From positions 17,598,216-17,662,215 of the forward strand of contig CM070725.1 of assembly GCA_036346275.1 (NCBI GenBank): a DNA stretch of 64,000 nucleotides. The letters run 5' to 3'. Below the pieces are notes generated by a model that saw only the letters and a program-made list of their open reading frames with translations, did not search any database and had not been told where the DNA came from. The stretch's first letter is position 1. The number at the start of each line of letters is the position of its first letter. Below, piece after piece: positions 44,874 to 57,198 of the stretch. The stretch is from Otatea glauca. Taxonomy: Eukaryota > Streptophyta > Magnoliopsida > Poales > Poaceae. The translations under genes were made by a program, and so were the position numbers.

Positions 44874-46213
44874 TGAAGGGAAACGCGGTATGCTACGCTA
44901 GCACAAAAAAACTACCACAAGAACCGTAAAGCTACCGCAAGAAGGGATCATAGATAAGATTACCACTAGACGCAGATTGGAATCCTTCGCGCTCGATGTA
45001 GTGGTTCGTCCTCGCCGCATCGCTAAGGCCGATGTAGTGGATCGTCCTCGCCTCGCCGTGGATCGCCCTCCCACGCCGTGCCGCAGCAGCGCACACCGCA
45101 GAGTCCACACGCCCAGAGATGGAACGCTGCGGCGCCTGTGCAAGCACCTAGTCGCGGGCAGGCGCGCGAGGAGGAGGCTAGGTTTCAAGTGAATCAAACC
45201 TAAACCGTGGAAAGCACACTCGCGCCCTCCTCCTCCCTCCTTATATAGCCACGAGATGAAACCCTAAACCAGGCCCACCAAAGATGCTAAGCCCACGAGG
45301 TTCATTAATTACGGATCCAATCCAAATTAATGCGTCCCACCATTAAGTGTGTGACCGCAGGTTCACATACGCTTGGACATGGATTCGAAAACTCCTTTTC
45401 AATCCAATAGTTGGTAGCGGCTTCTTGCAAAGTATGCCAACTCCCAAACATACCGTGATCAAATCGAGCAGAACCTATCAAAAGAACTCATGTAATAATC
45501 CCTTTGCCAAGTATATGAAGATTGATCTCAAGGCAGAAGCATGTCATCCTTGATGATTCAATCCATCTCTCGATCCGTGATATATTAATAAGTTGTGATT
45601 GACTCTCAATCACGGCATGGCCATGCACTTTCTTAATCATATCACACGAGTGGCCTTGTCATATATCTCCGTTTCATTGGAGTGGCAAATTCCATCTTGA
45701 CTGCCACTTCTCTGCACGTTTCATAGTAAACATGAAAGCTACCTTTATAACTATCCGGTTAGGAAGTAGTGTTTGATAGCCCCAAGGAAAACTATTACAC
45801 ATGTAGGGAATATGACAATCTCGTGTCTAAGGATCATACATCTTCTAGGTATGAGATACACCGATGACACATAAGAATAAACATTCTTGCAAAGGTCCCA
45901 TAGCGGGTCTATCTAACCCATGTTCTTCAACATGGTCCACAATGTAGAGATGATATTCCATATCCCATGATCTATGAAGCATGATCATCGATCACTACAT
46001 GTGCCGATCTATTCATCGTAGTCCTATACGATGATATCCGATCAGAGATATTTATCGAAATACATCATTAAGTAAAGAGCTTCATAATCAAGTCACATAC
46101 TTGTTGATCAATACAATGATATGCATTCATTGGACCAATAATCATATTATTATTCATAAACATAGTCATGTTACAATCATCTAAATGATTGCCTCAAGGG
46201 CATAACACTAGCA
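44874..46213 (-). mobile_element. Solo LTR (probable Copia or TRIM type) inside the CACTA
   Basis: This is a 1340-bp unit with TG...CA ends (plus: TGAAGGGAAACG...CATAACACTAGCA) and perfect TGTAG duplications at 44869-44873 and 46214-46218. The minus strand has a ctatataagg TATA box near 45240, so transcription would run on the minus strand. There is no internal region. A solo LTR arises by recombination between the two LTRs of a full element. Open frames inside (for example 45197-44898) are not genes. Confidence 0.85.
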
Positions 46214-46218
46214 TGTAG

Positions 46219-46617
46219 GTGGTCACATCGTGCAATCTGCAAGTGAGGCTTGCCAACGGCTCTGTTCCCCTACAAGCTGCTTGGGGACGAGCGTATGCAT
46301 CCGGTATAGAGGCGTTTGTGCACGGTTGTACTTTAGAGCTAGACTACACGAAGGTTCATGTCGACGGTGTACATGAAATTTTCAAGGCCATCACGCTGGA
46401 GTTGCCCCCAAACAAAGAGATCGTCACACTAGGGGATGCCATCGGCACATTCATCCAATGGCCCAAGAAGGACATCTCCTTCGATACCTGCCCAGAAGCA
46501 CCAAAGCTACAAGTTGTACTGGAGCCACGTGTTGCGCCGAAGCTATTAGCACTACCGGAGCCATGTGCTGCACCGAAGAAGCCCGCCAAATCGGCTACCG
46601 TGTACCGTCAGGCATAG
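46219..46617 (+). pseudogene. DUF8039-like domain of CACTA ORF2
   Basis: An open plus-strand stretch starts right after the solo LTR. It reads CNLQVRLANGSVPLQAAWGR, then a Val/His segment, then LGDAIGTFIQWPKKDISFD, followed by a Pro/Ala-rich repeat region (LEPRVAPKLLALPEPCAAPK). The pattern (V-L-V, A-x-G, then alpha helix GDAI-x2-FI-W-x3-I) is that of the DUF8039 module in grass CACTA-encoded proteins. The frame ends at 46617. Confidence 0.6.
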
Positions 46618-46869
46618 GCCGAAGCTGTAGTACGAACCAAGTTGTCTCTTGTGAAGACAACATTTGGTAGACGGCAAGGCGACGACAAGGGCAAATCAGA
46701 AGGGTGGACCACGTCAGCCCATGACTTTCCGTTCGCCCTGTTGGCACGACAATTCGAGCTTGGATAGCCGTCCATACCAAAAGAGCACGAGGACACGCTT
46801 ACAGTAGCGTGCATTAGAATGCAAGATTGGAGCATGGAACAAGCTGGTGGCATAATGTGCATCGAGTAG

Positions 46870-47925
46870 CTCGGTCGACTTCAAGGAGGAGCATTTCTTC
46901 CATCGATTTTTGGATGACTTGTTCGTGGTCGGCTTCAATGATCTATTCGATCTATACAACCTCAACGTAGCACTTATGAGATGCTGGACATTGTCAGTGC
47001 GTGCAATCACGGCGTGTATTCGTGTCGTACCAATAAATATTAGATATATATGATCCTTGATTTTGTATATGTAGATACATGGTCAAGGAGGCAGAAGCAA
47101 GGAAACAACTGGTGTGTTTCGTCGACTCGCACATCGTGTCCAAGCAAACTATGGATGAAAATTTATAAGTCGTCCACGAGTACATTGAAACAATATTGTT
47201 GGCTCAATTGAACAAAAACTTCATACTTTTACCGTACAACCGGTGGTAAGTGCTTCAACTAGTTGCTATACTTGTTGATTTGTACTATTTAACGCAGCTT
47301 GAAGCTAGGTTGAATAACCATGACGACATACCAGTGCAGTTATCTATGGGTATTACTCGTAATTATACCAAGACGGAACCAAGTAATTTACCTTGATTCC
47401 AAAAAGGGCGGCACACACAACTTGAAGCCTATCAAAAATTTACTCGACGTGTCGTTCGGTGTCTACAAAGCTCGTGGAGGTCCATACATGAAGAACCCAA
47501 CAACGCTGAAGTATATTTATAAGTTTTTGGTATGCGCTAGTACGTAATAATCCTTCACATTCCATAATAATACCTTTTGAACTAATTAACTTATTATATT
47601 TTGGCACTGCCACCAGCAGCCAAAGGCGACTAACATATGTGGATTCTAGCTTGCCACAACATGCAACTCCTCATTGGTTCAAAGGAGACCAATATCGTAG
47701 AGGTTTGTCATCTTGCAACAATTGTTTCCACCTACAAATTTATATACACGTAAGACTTTGCTCTTCCCATCGACAGGCTTGGCAATGCGCTGAATCTGCG
47801 TTGGAACAGGCTGACCTTCTAGGTATCCGAGGACAACTCTGTGCCTTCTTCATGCGTGAGGTCATTAATCCAAAAGGCGAATACCACTCAAGCTCGCCTG
47901 ATGAGTTGCGAATTGGTTAGATACC
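46870..47925 (+). pseudogene. Ulp1-like (C48) cysteine protease relic of CACTA ORF2
   Basis: Pieces in several frames match a Ulp1-type fold. They are NDLFDLYNLNVALMRCW-like sequence (46940-46990), the strand WVLLVIIPRRNQVIYLDSK (47350-47405), QQPKATNICGF (47614-47643) and a C-terminal LRGQLCAFFMREV-like phrase (about 47820-47860). The Cys codon is present at 47638-47640 and the LDS Asp is kept. The expected His before Trp is CTA (Leu, 47344-47346). Stops and intron-like gaps intervene. Such domains occur in plant CACTA and MULE proteins. Confidence 0.6.
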
Positions 47926-48189
47926 GTTTCGATTATTTTGTAAACCTAGTGCTGTGAATTTGTCATTTCTAACTCTCAATTCAATTGGTTTTTTTATATA
48001 TGAGTTGATTTCTTAAATTGATGCGCCGTATTTTCATATGAGATCCGATCTCATTTTTTAATTGTATGTCATAATAATGCTTGGTGATGCTCTGTCCTTT
48101 TTATCAGAGTGCATGGCTAGCATTTCCTGAGGCTAGTCAATAAAACAAAATTAAAGAAAAAAATGAAAAATCAACATCCCAGACAACTG

Positions 48190-48485
48190 GAATCGTCTGT
48201 GATATTGACATCATCCTAGACGGTTCCAGTTTGGAACCGTCTGGGATGATCTCCATATCACAGACGGACCTAAACTGGAACCATCTGTGATGTAGAGCTC
48301 ATCACAGATGGTTCTAGTTTGGAACCATCTGGGATTTAGAGCTCATCACAGACGGTTCCAAAATGTGATCATCACAGACGATTCTAGTTTACAAAACCGT
48401 CTGTGATGACGTATGTTCATCACCTACACTTTGATACAGACGGTTCGAAAAACCGTCTGTAATGACGGTCCCGAACTGTCTGTGA
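48190..48485. repeat. Right CACTA subterminal repeats
   Basis: Ten or so copies of TCACAGACGGTTC or its inverse form adjacent hairpins (for example gacggttccagtttggaacc then gtc near 48215-48245). This is the same motif family as at the left end and as in the CACTA near 55.6-56.8 kb. Confidence 0.8.
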
Positions 48486-48505
48486 TAAGTGTTTCTGCAA
48501 TAGTG

Positions 48506-50484
48506 GCAGAAGTATGAAATTTTTGCACTGTGTGGATCGTAAGATCGGAGGTTTTTCCCAAGAAGAAGTGGCAGAAGTATGAAATTTTTGTATTTAGTTT
48601 AATTAAAGTTATGTGATATTCTTTTATGTTTAACTTTATTTTGTATTTACATTTAGTACTGATTAGATTTAGATAGTTTCAAATTTAATTTCATTAGGAT
48701 TCAAATTTAATAGAAACTATATATTACAAATAATTAAACTACTAATTTCAATATATATTTATAATTATATTTTTATTTTGACTTTCTTATTGATTTGAAT
48801 TAAATTTGTTTAATTTTATTCTAAATGTAAGTATATTTTAACTTCTTACATAGGATACAATAATATGTTGTTAGCTATCTCACTATGTCCTCGATAAGTA
48901 GAAACATGTATAATATAATATTACATTATTAGCTAAAGTTAACTTTGGACAAAGTAGACTGAATTAATTAGCAGATACATTTGATGAGCTCCCTGTAGGG
49001 ATTATTCGATAGTTGCATGCATGTGTGCATCGTAGTGTTGTACTCAAAATACATGCATGCGGACACCAGCCCACCCCAACATCGAAACCTTCACCCCACT
49101 ACTGCCACAGCCTTTCAGAGTACATTCTGCCCCGAGTCATGCCAATGTCACGTTGATGTCATATGCCACATCGGAGTCCGTGTTTGTGCCACCTCACATC
49201 CACATCAGCCCTAGCCTCCTCTATGTCACCAGGACAGTAGCCACATGGCTAAATCTAATACATGTGTCAATAACATGTGGGTCACACTTGTTAGCCACAC
49301 TATTCCCATGAACCCAGTCCACTGTGGACTAGGTAACCCCCGTGGACTTGGTTCCTAGACCATGACACACATGCCAGCATGTTAGGCTTTCTGCCAAATC
49401 TTTTGATTTCAGAAATTCATGGGACCCACCTATCAGCAACTCATATTCTCTCTTTTTATTTTCACAATTGTCTCTCCCGTCCAAACTTCTGGAAGCCCGT
49501 CATCCTTCATACGAGCTCCGATTGAACCCATTCAAATTCCTAAATTCTTCTAAAATCAAGCTCTTCATTCTAGTGTTGTTTGCATTTTATTTGGAGTTTT
49601 TTTGGAGTATCTGTTTGTTGTTTATTTATATTTGTTGCTTTCTTTTCTAGTTGACGTTTATTCCCATGGGGCGAACAAAGGATTCGAAGAGTAAGACAAC
49701 AAAAGTGTACGAGCAAGGCAAGTCATAACCTTTGATCATGTTGAACCTATGTTTGAGAAAGTATTTTGTTTCATATAAATTGCATTCTAATTCTTTAACA
49801 ATGTTATTTTCCAGGAATAGCTAGTTGCCAACTTGTCATTATGCCACCTTGATCATTGAATGCCATGTATCCATTGTCACTCTAGGTTGGAACATTAATA
49901 GTTAGACATAATTGTACTATCAACATTGGGTTACCATGGATATGCTTAGACATACTTAGTTGTATGATGGGCTTATATCAAATGATGAATGTTGATAAAC
50001 TTGATTTAATGAGACATGTAATTGTGGTGGGTGGTCACTGTTCTAAAATTTGTTGTGCCATGGCAGGGTATGCCATTGATCTTGGATATACAAAAATAGT
50101 TTTCACTCAGGCAAGTGATAATGTAGTAAAGGGGGGTGTGGTTAGCACATTTGGGATGTAGATGTCTCGCCCGAGGCTATTTAAGGACTTAATCTTGTGT
50201 GCCATTGGATTGGGACTAGTCGTGCAACAACTTGTTTGGTATGGGATAGGCCTGGCTAAATAATGTCACATTTGTTCAACACTTCATGGTTGAATTGGAA
50301 GGTTATTCCAATGGATGTGTGAGCGGAGGGTTACTATGACTCGATGAGATATTGGGCGTATAACGCTGATTAGAGGGTTACTCCATTCTCTCTTACAATG
50401 GTGAACTAGTCATTAAAGACGTGCGATATGTTATGGGGGTAGATCGGCAAGTTCACGTCCTAGGGTTGAGTTAAACATGGCAGA
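48506..50484. other. Intergenic sequence, nothing recognised
   Basis: The right flank of the CACTA repeats gtggcagaagtatgaaattt at 48503 and 48565. AT-rich DNA follows to 49000, then a mixed region with short overlapping frames (49017-49311, 49964-50161) that show no domain. I call no gene. Confidence 0.4.
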
Positions 50485-51030
50485 TGTTGGCACCAGAATT
50501 TGGCAGATGTGAACAATTTAGGAAGATAGAGTTAAACTTGGATAATGAATCTTAGCCGATGTCGGATCAAAGTGGAATTCAACTCCAGGTTGTTGAGGCC
50601 GATACGAATTGTGGAGGAATCAGAGAAGGATACGATCGGCCTATGTACTACAAAAGGGGTCAGGAGGCAATACGAAGAAAGAGACATAATCAATCAAATA
50701 CTCGCATCTACTTTTATTTATTTTTCTATCGACTAGACGTAGCTTCTTAGACTTAGTATTTTTCGTGTAATTTGCTTTTCATCATAAAGTTGCATGTCAT
50801 CGATTTTGTCATCATTGACTTACACCAAGTTTGTTCTTATACCGATCTTGCTGCATATCCCCTTTTTCGAAGAAAACAGATCTTTCTTGTTGATTGTATA
50901 ACAGGTTGTGTTATTCATTTCAATATATCTTGCCAATTGCTGGATCAAATTGGCTGGCACACCTCGAACATTCTTGAAGTCTATGTTTGCGTGTGTTGAA
51001 GCCAATTGGCTCTTTTTCCGCGCTAACACA
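50485..51030 (+). repeat. 5' LTR of the Gypsy element
   Basis: The start is placed at TGTTGGCACCAG and the end near cgctaacaca, just before the ggtacgctcggtgggac box. Both limits are estimates. The 3' half is related to the LTR relic at 2860-3545. Confidence 0.5.
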
Positions 51031-52060
51031 CTTTTGGTACGCTCGGTGGGACTACAATGAGTTCAGGAAAATCACTTACCCTGTCTGATGTTGTTTCTAA
51101 AGCCATAATTGTCCCAATAATGGATGATTTAACTCCAGAACAACAAAAAGATATTTAGGATCGGAAGGGCTTCGCTTGAAGAGATGATGTTAAATTGCTA
51201 TTAGAATCCCGACGTGGCGTTACTCAGAAGGCTGCGCTACCAATAGTGAATTCCTTCGACAATACTCAGGCTGCAATCGCTTCGAACAACAGGCTGGTAA
51301 ATCGATATATGCCTACATAGGTTGAATTGTTCGATATGATTAACCAATCTATGCACCATGTTTTGATCAATCAATCATCGGCTCTGGTAACAACGCTTAA
51401 GCCGATGATAGCCAACAACTTTAAAGCCTTGGCCCAAGAGCTAGTGTTAGCAGGAAATCTACTAGACCCGATGTAGACGCTACCAAATTATCTTGTCTAT
51501 TCGGTAGTGTCGAATACGTAGAACTCTAAGTCAGTTGATGATCGTAAACCGTTGGCTCCAGTCCCAACACTGCCAACCATAATCCTACCACGTGATTGCG
51601 GTGCAAGCGCGATTACATATTAGCATGCACATACCGATGTCACCAAGTTGGACTCCTAGCCTAGCTTACCACCAACGCCCCCTTTTATGTGTATCCACAA
51701 TCGGATTCGTAGTTGATGGAACCCTCGATACGACTACCTACAATGGGCAAATTCCGCAGAGGAATCTGGCCCATATAGGGTTGTGCTGTATTCAGAGCTG
51801 ATTGTTTCGCTACTAGAGCCGATGTCTAGAAGGCAAAACATCGGCTATGATCGCCCATATCAACCACAGCTAGCCCAAATGCCATACTAGGCTGAGTCTA
51901 GACTCCGGGGGGGGGGGTGCAACACTCCAATTATGACCATAATTGGCAAGCACCTTAACAATTATCAGCTAATACAACCAATTGGACTGATCAAATAACT
52001 GCAGTGTTGCGAGACCAATTTGGCATACAGCCAAAAGGGAGGATTACTAGCTATTAGGAG

Positions 52061-52990
52061 CCATATCCTGATTACATTGATCAAATACCATATCATAATA
52101 ACTTAAAAGTTTCTAATTTTGCGAAATTTCTAGGGGATAATTCAACCACTGCCTTGGAGCATATTGGGCGTTTTATCATGCAATGTGGAGAAGTAGCCCA
52201 CTCGATGGCTTAAGGGTAAAATTGTTCTCATTTTCTTTGTTAGGAGTAGCCTTTACATGGTTCACGACATTACCCCCAAATTCAGTCAATTCTTGAGCTA
52301 ATTCCATAAATACTTTTTTTGTGGAAGTTTAGAACATAGAAATTCATATTTATGTTCTATTTGACAAAATATCAGGGAATTGATAAGTGATTATGTTAAA
52401 AGGTTCAGGGAAATCGGTGCTTTGGTGTTACCTTGCCTGATAATCAGTTAGCGGATTTAGCCTTTCAAGGGTTGGTGCCCCAATTGAAGGAAAAATACAG
52501 TGGGCAGGAATTCACTGATTTAAACCACCTCTTACATCAGGTATCGACACAAGAAGGTCGTTTCACTGATAATAAGGGCTTCAAAGATAAAGTAAAAAAT
52601 AATAAGGATAAGGAGAAAGCTAAGGTCCATGTCGTCGAATATGAGTCAAATTATTCATCCGATGACAACAAGGGCGAAAGAAACATAGCCGAATGGGTTA
52701 AAGGTAGCAAGAAGCCTTTAATATGTTCATGGCTTAAGTTGACTAAGAATCGGTCAAAAGTAAAATATGCCTTGGACGTCACGAAGTGTGATCATATTTT
52801 TGACCTACTCTTACAAGAAAAGATAATACGCTTTCGTGAAATCCATGTCCTACCGTCAGTTGATGAAATTAAAAAAACAGAGGTATTGCAAATGGCATCA
52901 TTCTTTTTCTCATAATACTAATGATTGCAATATTTTTTATCAACAAATACAATAGGCTATACTGGATGGCCGACTAAAATTTGCAGAAGA
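52061..52990 (+). pseudogene. Gypsy gag remnant
   Basis: Segments include NLKVSNFAKFLGDNSTTALE (52100-52160) and LADLAFQGLVPQLKEKYSGQ (52447-52505). At the end is a CKWHHSFSHNTNDCNIFYQQ zinc-binding-like phrase (about 52893-52950). The 52433-52915 frame also holds a Lys/Asp-rich linker. Stops near 52210-52330 break the capsid part. Confidence 0.75.
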
Positions 52991-54017
52991 GTCAATGATG
53001 CGGTTGGACACTATCCTTTTCCTATTAACATGGTTAACTGTTCTATGTAAAAGCAAGAGCTGACACAATCTTCAGAATCCAAGGGTCGAGTGCAGCTATC
53101 ATCATGAACAAAAATGGCATGACAAGTCAATTTTCAGGCAAACTCCTATGGCAATGAGACCCTTAGGATTATAGTTAGCTCTATTCAGATAGAAATTGAC
53201 CGTGAAAGGAGGAATTCAAGAATAATCAAGCCAAAGGGAGAGCTGCAAGTCGGCAAATGGTATGAGGCTAAGAGAGCATTGTGGCCACGTAAGCCGATAC
53301 AAAAACCAAAACCTACTTTTTCCAAATTATTTGCCAAGTATGAGGGGAGGAGTAGCAGATCATGATGGAGTTCTCCATGTCGACTAATCGATGTGTATCA
53401 ACAGAGTGGTCGTGCAAGAGCTCACCAGCATTGCCCTTTTTGGCAATTTTGCAGAGAGGGGATTAGCATTTCCTTCGCCTTTCTCATATCCAATGCAATA
53501 TTACTAGCATGGATATCAAGATGATAGCCAACGAAGATCGATTAAAAGATAGGATTTCTAGGCTAATCTGGAATTATAAATAAGTAGATCAGAATGAGGG
53601 GTCCAGTACTTGGCTAATATGGAACTGGCAGACAACATACGAGAACCGATTGAAGCAAAGCCCAGATGGTGTCCTCCAGGGCTTAGCCGATCCCAATGGA
53701 GAAGACTTCAGTGATTACAGACCCAAGAAATAAGGCAGGCCGAGCAAGAAAAAGAGTGGGATGAAACCTTTAATGAGCTTTGTCCGATTAACGTTGCTAG
53801 ATAGGAATTGAGGAAGAAGGAACCAGTTGAGGATGAGTTTGACTCGGCCGATGATTTAGATTCCCCTATGATTCAAGACGATTCTCCACTTCCAATAGAC
53901 ATCAACATGTTGTTCACCGTACTGGCTGAATTCAAGATAAGCACTACGTCGACCGAGAAGACTTTTGCTCAATTATGCTTGGGAGCATAGGATATAGTTT
54001 TCAAAAAGCCCCAAGAG

Positions 54018-54320
54018 GATTATCGGCATCTCAAGCCATTACATTTAAAAGGGTATATTAATGGCAAGCCGATATCAAAGATGCTTGTAGATGGAGGTGC
54101 AACTGTTAACCTAATTCTCTATTAGACATGGAAAAAGCTAGGTAAGTCCGATAAAGATCTCATCAAGACTAATATGGTTTTGAAAGATTTCACCGGAGAC
54201 TCCACTGAAGCAAAAGGGTTGATAGTAACAGAGCTCATGATCGGTAGTAAGATATTGCCGGTGGCCCTTTTTGTAGTGGACGCTAAAGGGAGTTACAGTG
54301 TGTTACTAGGGTGAGATTGG
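54018..54320 (+). pseudogene. Gypsy aspartic protease remnant
   Basis: The phrase MLVDGGATVNLILY carries the active-site Asp at 54081-54122, with DGGA in place of the usual DSGA/DTGA, as is frequent in this lineage. VALFVVDAKGSYSVLLG follows near 54255-54310. Stop codons interrupt after LY and LLG. Confidence 0.7.
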
Positions 54321-54714
54321 ATCTATGCGACCAGCTCTATTCTATCGACTATGCATTAGATGCTAATCCGTGGAATGGAGATAGAGTGGAAGTGGTTCAA
54401 GCTGACACATCAGCTCATATAACTATAGTCATTTGAGAAGCAAATTGGTAGCATGATGGAGCTAATTGCATATCAGGCAAAGTTCTCAATGATTGCGATT
54501 TCATATGCATCAATAAAACAGGACTTATCCTAGTTAATGTAAGGCCGAGCACATTTGATCAAACAAATGAAATACTACGCAGATGGAATCCAAGATCGAT
54601 AGTGAAGGCTTTAGATGATAAAATGCGAAGCTACTGGCAAACAACAGATAGCTATGAAGCCATAGAAAGCTTTAAAAAATTGAAAAGTTAGGCCAAAGTT
54701 TTACATCGATAGAT

Positions 54715-55280
54715 TTGTTGAACGAAGTCGACATAGGTGATGGCGATAGGAAAAGGCCAACTTTTATCAGTTCAAAGTTAGCAATGGAATACAAAGAAAA
54801 ATTAGTTAGGCTTTTAAAAAATTATAAAGATTGTTTTGCTTGGGAATATCATGAGATGCCCAGTTTAAACCGACAATTACTTGAACATCGGTTACCAATA
54901 AAATCATGATATAGACTGTTTAAATAGTCTCTTAAATGATTTAATCTGACTGTGTATGATAAGATAAAAGAAGAGATTGAGAGATTGTTGGAGGCAAAAT
55001 TTATCTGGCCTTATCAAAATGTTGAATGGGTTTCCAACATCGCTCCTATTATGGAAAAAAATAGCAAACTCAGGGTGTGTGTCGACTTGATAGATTTAAA
55101 TAAAGCTACACCCAACGATGAATATCTGATTCCTATCGCCCATATGCTTATCAACTCTACATCTGGAAAAAGATTATTAATTTTCTTGATGACAATGCTG
55201 ATTATAATCAAATATTCATGACAGAAACTGATATCCCTAAAACGGCTTTTAGGTGCATAAGTGCTTTAGGTTTGTTTGAG
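54715..55280 (+). pseudogene. Gypsy reverse transcriptase, N-terminal half
   Basis: The frame reads KEEIERLLEAKFIWPYQNVEWVSN, RVCVDLIDLNKATPNDEYLIPIA and then MLINSTSGKRLLIFL. A frameshift follows near 55190, then IPKTAFRCISALGLFE up to the CACTA insertion. The YxDD active-site block is not reached, because the CACTA element begins before it. Confidence 0.8.
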
Positions 55281-57198
55281 CACTACAAGGAATCACAATA
55301 TTAGTGACTAAACATAGTGATGAAAGCCTGTTTTGTCACTATATACTAGATCTATAGTGTCCAAAAGAAATTTCCTCACTGCTTCATCGATTATTAGTGA
55401 CCAAATAGTGAATTGCCACAAGATATTATATTAGTGACGATTCTATTGTGACGAGCTATCATTTTGTCACTACATTAAAAATAGTGATAAAATGTTATGG
55501 TGTCACAAGTAACTTTAGTAGTGTCAACTTTACAGTGATGAACCACAATGTTGTCACTACTTCATTAACAAATAGTGATAAAATGTTATGTCGTCACAAT
55601 ACACCACTCACTACTACAGAAAAGGTCATCACAGATAGTTTGGAACCGTCATCACAGACGGTTTCCCGAACCGTCTGTAACCATGTGTCAGTGATGTTAC
55701 GGCACATCACAGATAGTTTCAAACTAAAACCGTCTGTGATATAGAAACATCACAGACAGTTTTAGTTTGGACCATCTGTGATGTTACGATATCACAGACA
55801 GTTTTAGTTTGGAACTGTCTATGATGTTACTTTTGGAAATAAAAAAATATCATCACGTACAGATGATATTTCTATGATCCAGCTACTCTATGCTAGTTCT
55901 GGCATAATGGAAGAGCTACTGGATGTGAGATATCCCATGTCCCTACTCTGAAGAATTTGAAAATGCAAAATCAACGAAAAACCTTCGGAGGCAGTTTTGA
56001 GGCCCTAAACGATGTTTTTTCGCGATCGACTTTTTTTCGAAGCCTCGCCTGAACTTTTGATGTAGCCCCCTACTTCGTTAGCTTTTCAACGAGCTCAAGA
56101 ACATCGCGATCGGAGCTCGTATGCAAAAGTTATGGCCATTTTACCGAAACATGCACAGATCAATAACGAAAACGAAAGCGCCTGTGCAAAAAAGAGGATG
56201 AGCTATGACATTTCAATTGAACGATTTGAACACCACACTTACCTAATATATGGAAGACGGTATGCTCTAGTTGCGACCGGAGTAGAGGAAGAGGAGAGGA
56301 GTGGAAATGAGATGAGAAGAGGAAGTGGAGAAGAAAAACAGGAATATGAGAGGAGTGGAAGAGAAGTGAAAAGAGAGAAGAGAAGAGGAGATTGTGCAGA
56401 AGAAGTGAGAAGAAATTAAGCAGCTGGAGAAGAGTTGCGGCTAGTATTTTAAAGGAAGATGAAAATGAGAAGAGCGGGAAGTTCAAATTTGGTGAGAACG
56501 GGAAAGTTGAAATATTATCACAGACGGTTCTATCTGGATAAACTGTCCGAAATAAACATAGAATCCCAAACGGTTTTATTATAAAACAATCAGTGATAGA
56601 TCATAAATGGTTTTATAATAAAACCGTCTGGGATAATACATGATATCACAGACGGTTTTAGTTAAAAACAGTCTGTGATATTATCACAGACGGTACCGTC
56701 TGTGATATTGATATATATCACTGACGGTTTTTGAAGAGTACCGTCTGTGATGATGTCACTGACGGTTGCAATATAGAACTGTTAGTGATCTTCATCGTCA
56801 TGGACGGTTTTGAGGAACCGTCCATGATGAGGCATCTAATATAAGCCTTTCTGTAGTGGTGACTATTAGTGATGGCTTAATAGTGACGAACTGTTTACTT
56901 TGCAAGACCTTCATTTATAATTAGTAACAAAATACTAGGTCAACACAAGAAACCTTAGTAGTGGGGACTTTACTACGATGAACCGCAAAGTTGCCATACT
57001 TTCATATATAATTAGTAGCAAATCATTGTGATGCCACAAGAAACCTTGTTAGTGATGACTTTATAGCGAGAAAAGTGCCACGTTGTCACTATTTTATTCA
57101 TAATTAGTGATAAATATTATATTGTTGCAAGATATATCGATGGTGACAATTTCACATTGTCAGACAATATTATATCGCCGCAATATATCCTAGTAGTG
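55281..57198. mobile_element. CACTA element with TAGTGA subterminal repeats, hosting a second CACTA
   Basis: It starts CACTACAAGGAATCACAATA at 55281 and ends ATATATCCTAGTAGTG at 57198. Read in reverse, the end matches the start in CACTAC(a/t)(a)GGA. Subterminal regions (55300-55600 and 56865-57190) are full of ATAGTGA(C/T)-(a)AAAT-type motifs. It has no coding sequence. A 1.25-kb element of another CACTA family lies inside. The 3-bp duplication was not confirmed (gag versus atg). Confidence 0.65.
55609..56858. mobile_element. Small non-autonomous CACTA nested in the previous one
   Basis: The left end is CACTACTACAGAAAAGG. The right end, in reverse, is CACTACAGAAAGGCTTATAT. Subterminal arrays of CATCACAGACGGTTT (55630-55830 and 56515-56820) match those of the 43-48 kb element. 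The middle (56100-56450) is a purine-rich block gaagaggagaggagtggaa that encodes only low-complexity peptide. Confidence 0.75.

Larger units (their letters stand above)
43336..48505 (+). mobile_element. CACTA (En/Spm) element with Ulp1-like gene relic and nested solo LTR
   Basis: It starts CACTACTATAAAAGGG at 43336 and ends CTGCAATAGTG at 48505. Both ends hold many copies of CGTCTGTGA/TCACAGACG (43388-43680 and 48190-48485), often paired as hairpins such as cagacggttccagtttggaa followed by ccgtctg. The two terminal 30-mers are only partly alike, and the flanking triplets (tcg and gca) do not match, so the ends may derive from different copies. The interior has a degraded plus-strand ORF2-type gene (44539-47925) but no TNP2 transposase, making it non-autonomous. 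Confidence 0.75.
50485..55280 (+). mobile_element. Gypsy retrotransposon (Tat-like?), decayed and truncated
   Basis: The plus-strand order is LTR (about 50485-51030), primer-binding region (ttttggtacgctcggtgggac, 51033-51053), gag remnant (52061-52990), protease (54018-54320) and reverse transcriptase (54715-55280). It is cut by a CACTA element at 55281. Stops and frameshifts occur throughout. The protease-before-RT layout is compatible with Gypsy, and the GGTACGCTCGGTGGGAC start of the internal region is seen in Tat-like grass elements. The rest of the polymerase gene and the 3' LTR are not found to the right. Confidence 0.8.

Noticed and set aside
44898..45197. Arg-rich open frames around 44.9-45.2 kb on both strands
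   Set aside because: They lie inside the solo LTR (transcribed leader part) and have no domain.
43333..48508. Matching 3-bp target duplication for the large CACTA
   Set aside because: Flanking triplets are tcg and gca; they do not match, so the duplication was not claimed.
49017..50161. Short plus-strand frames that might be a small gene
   Set aside because: No domain, weak splice signals and no continuity between frames; composition is like the neighbouring intergenic DNA.
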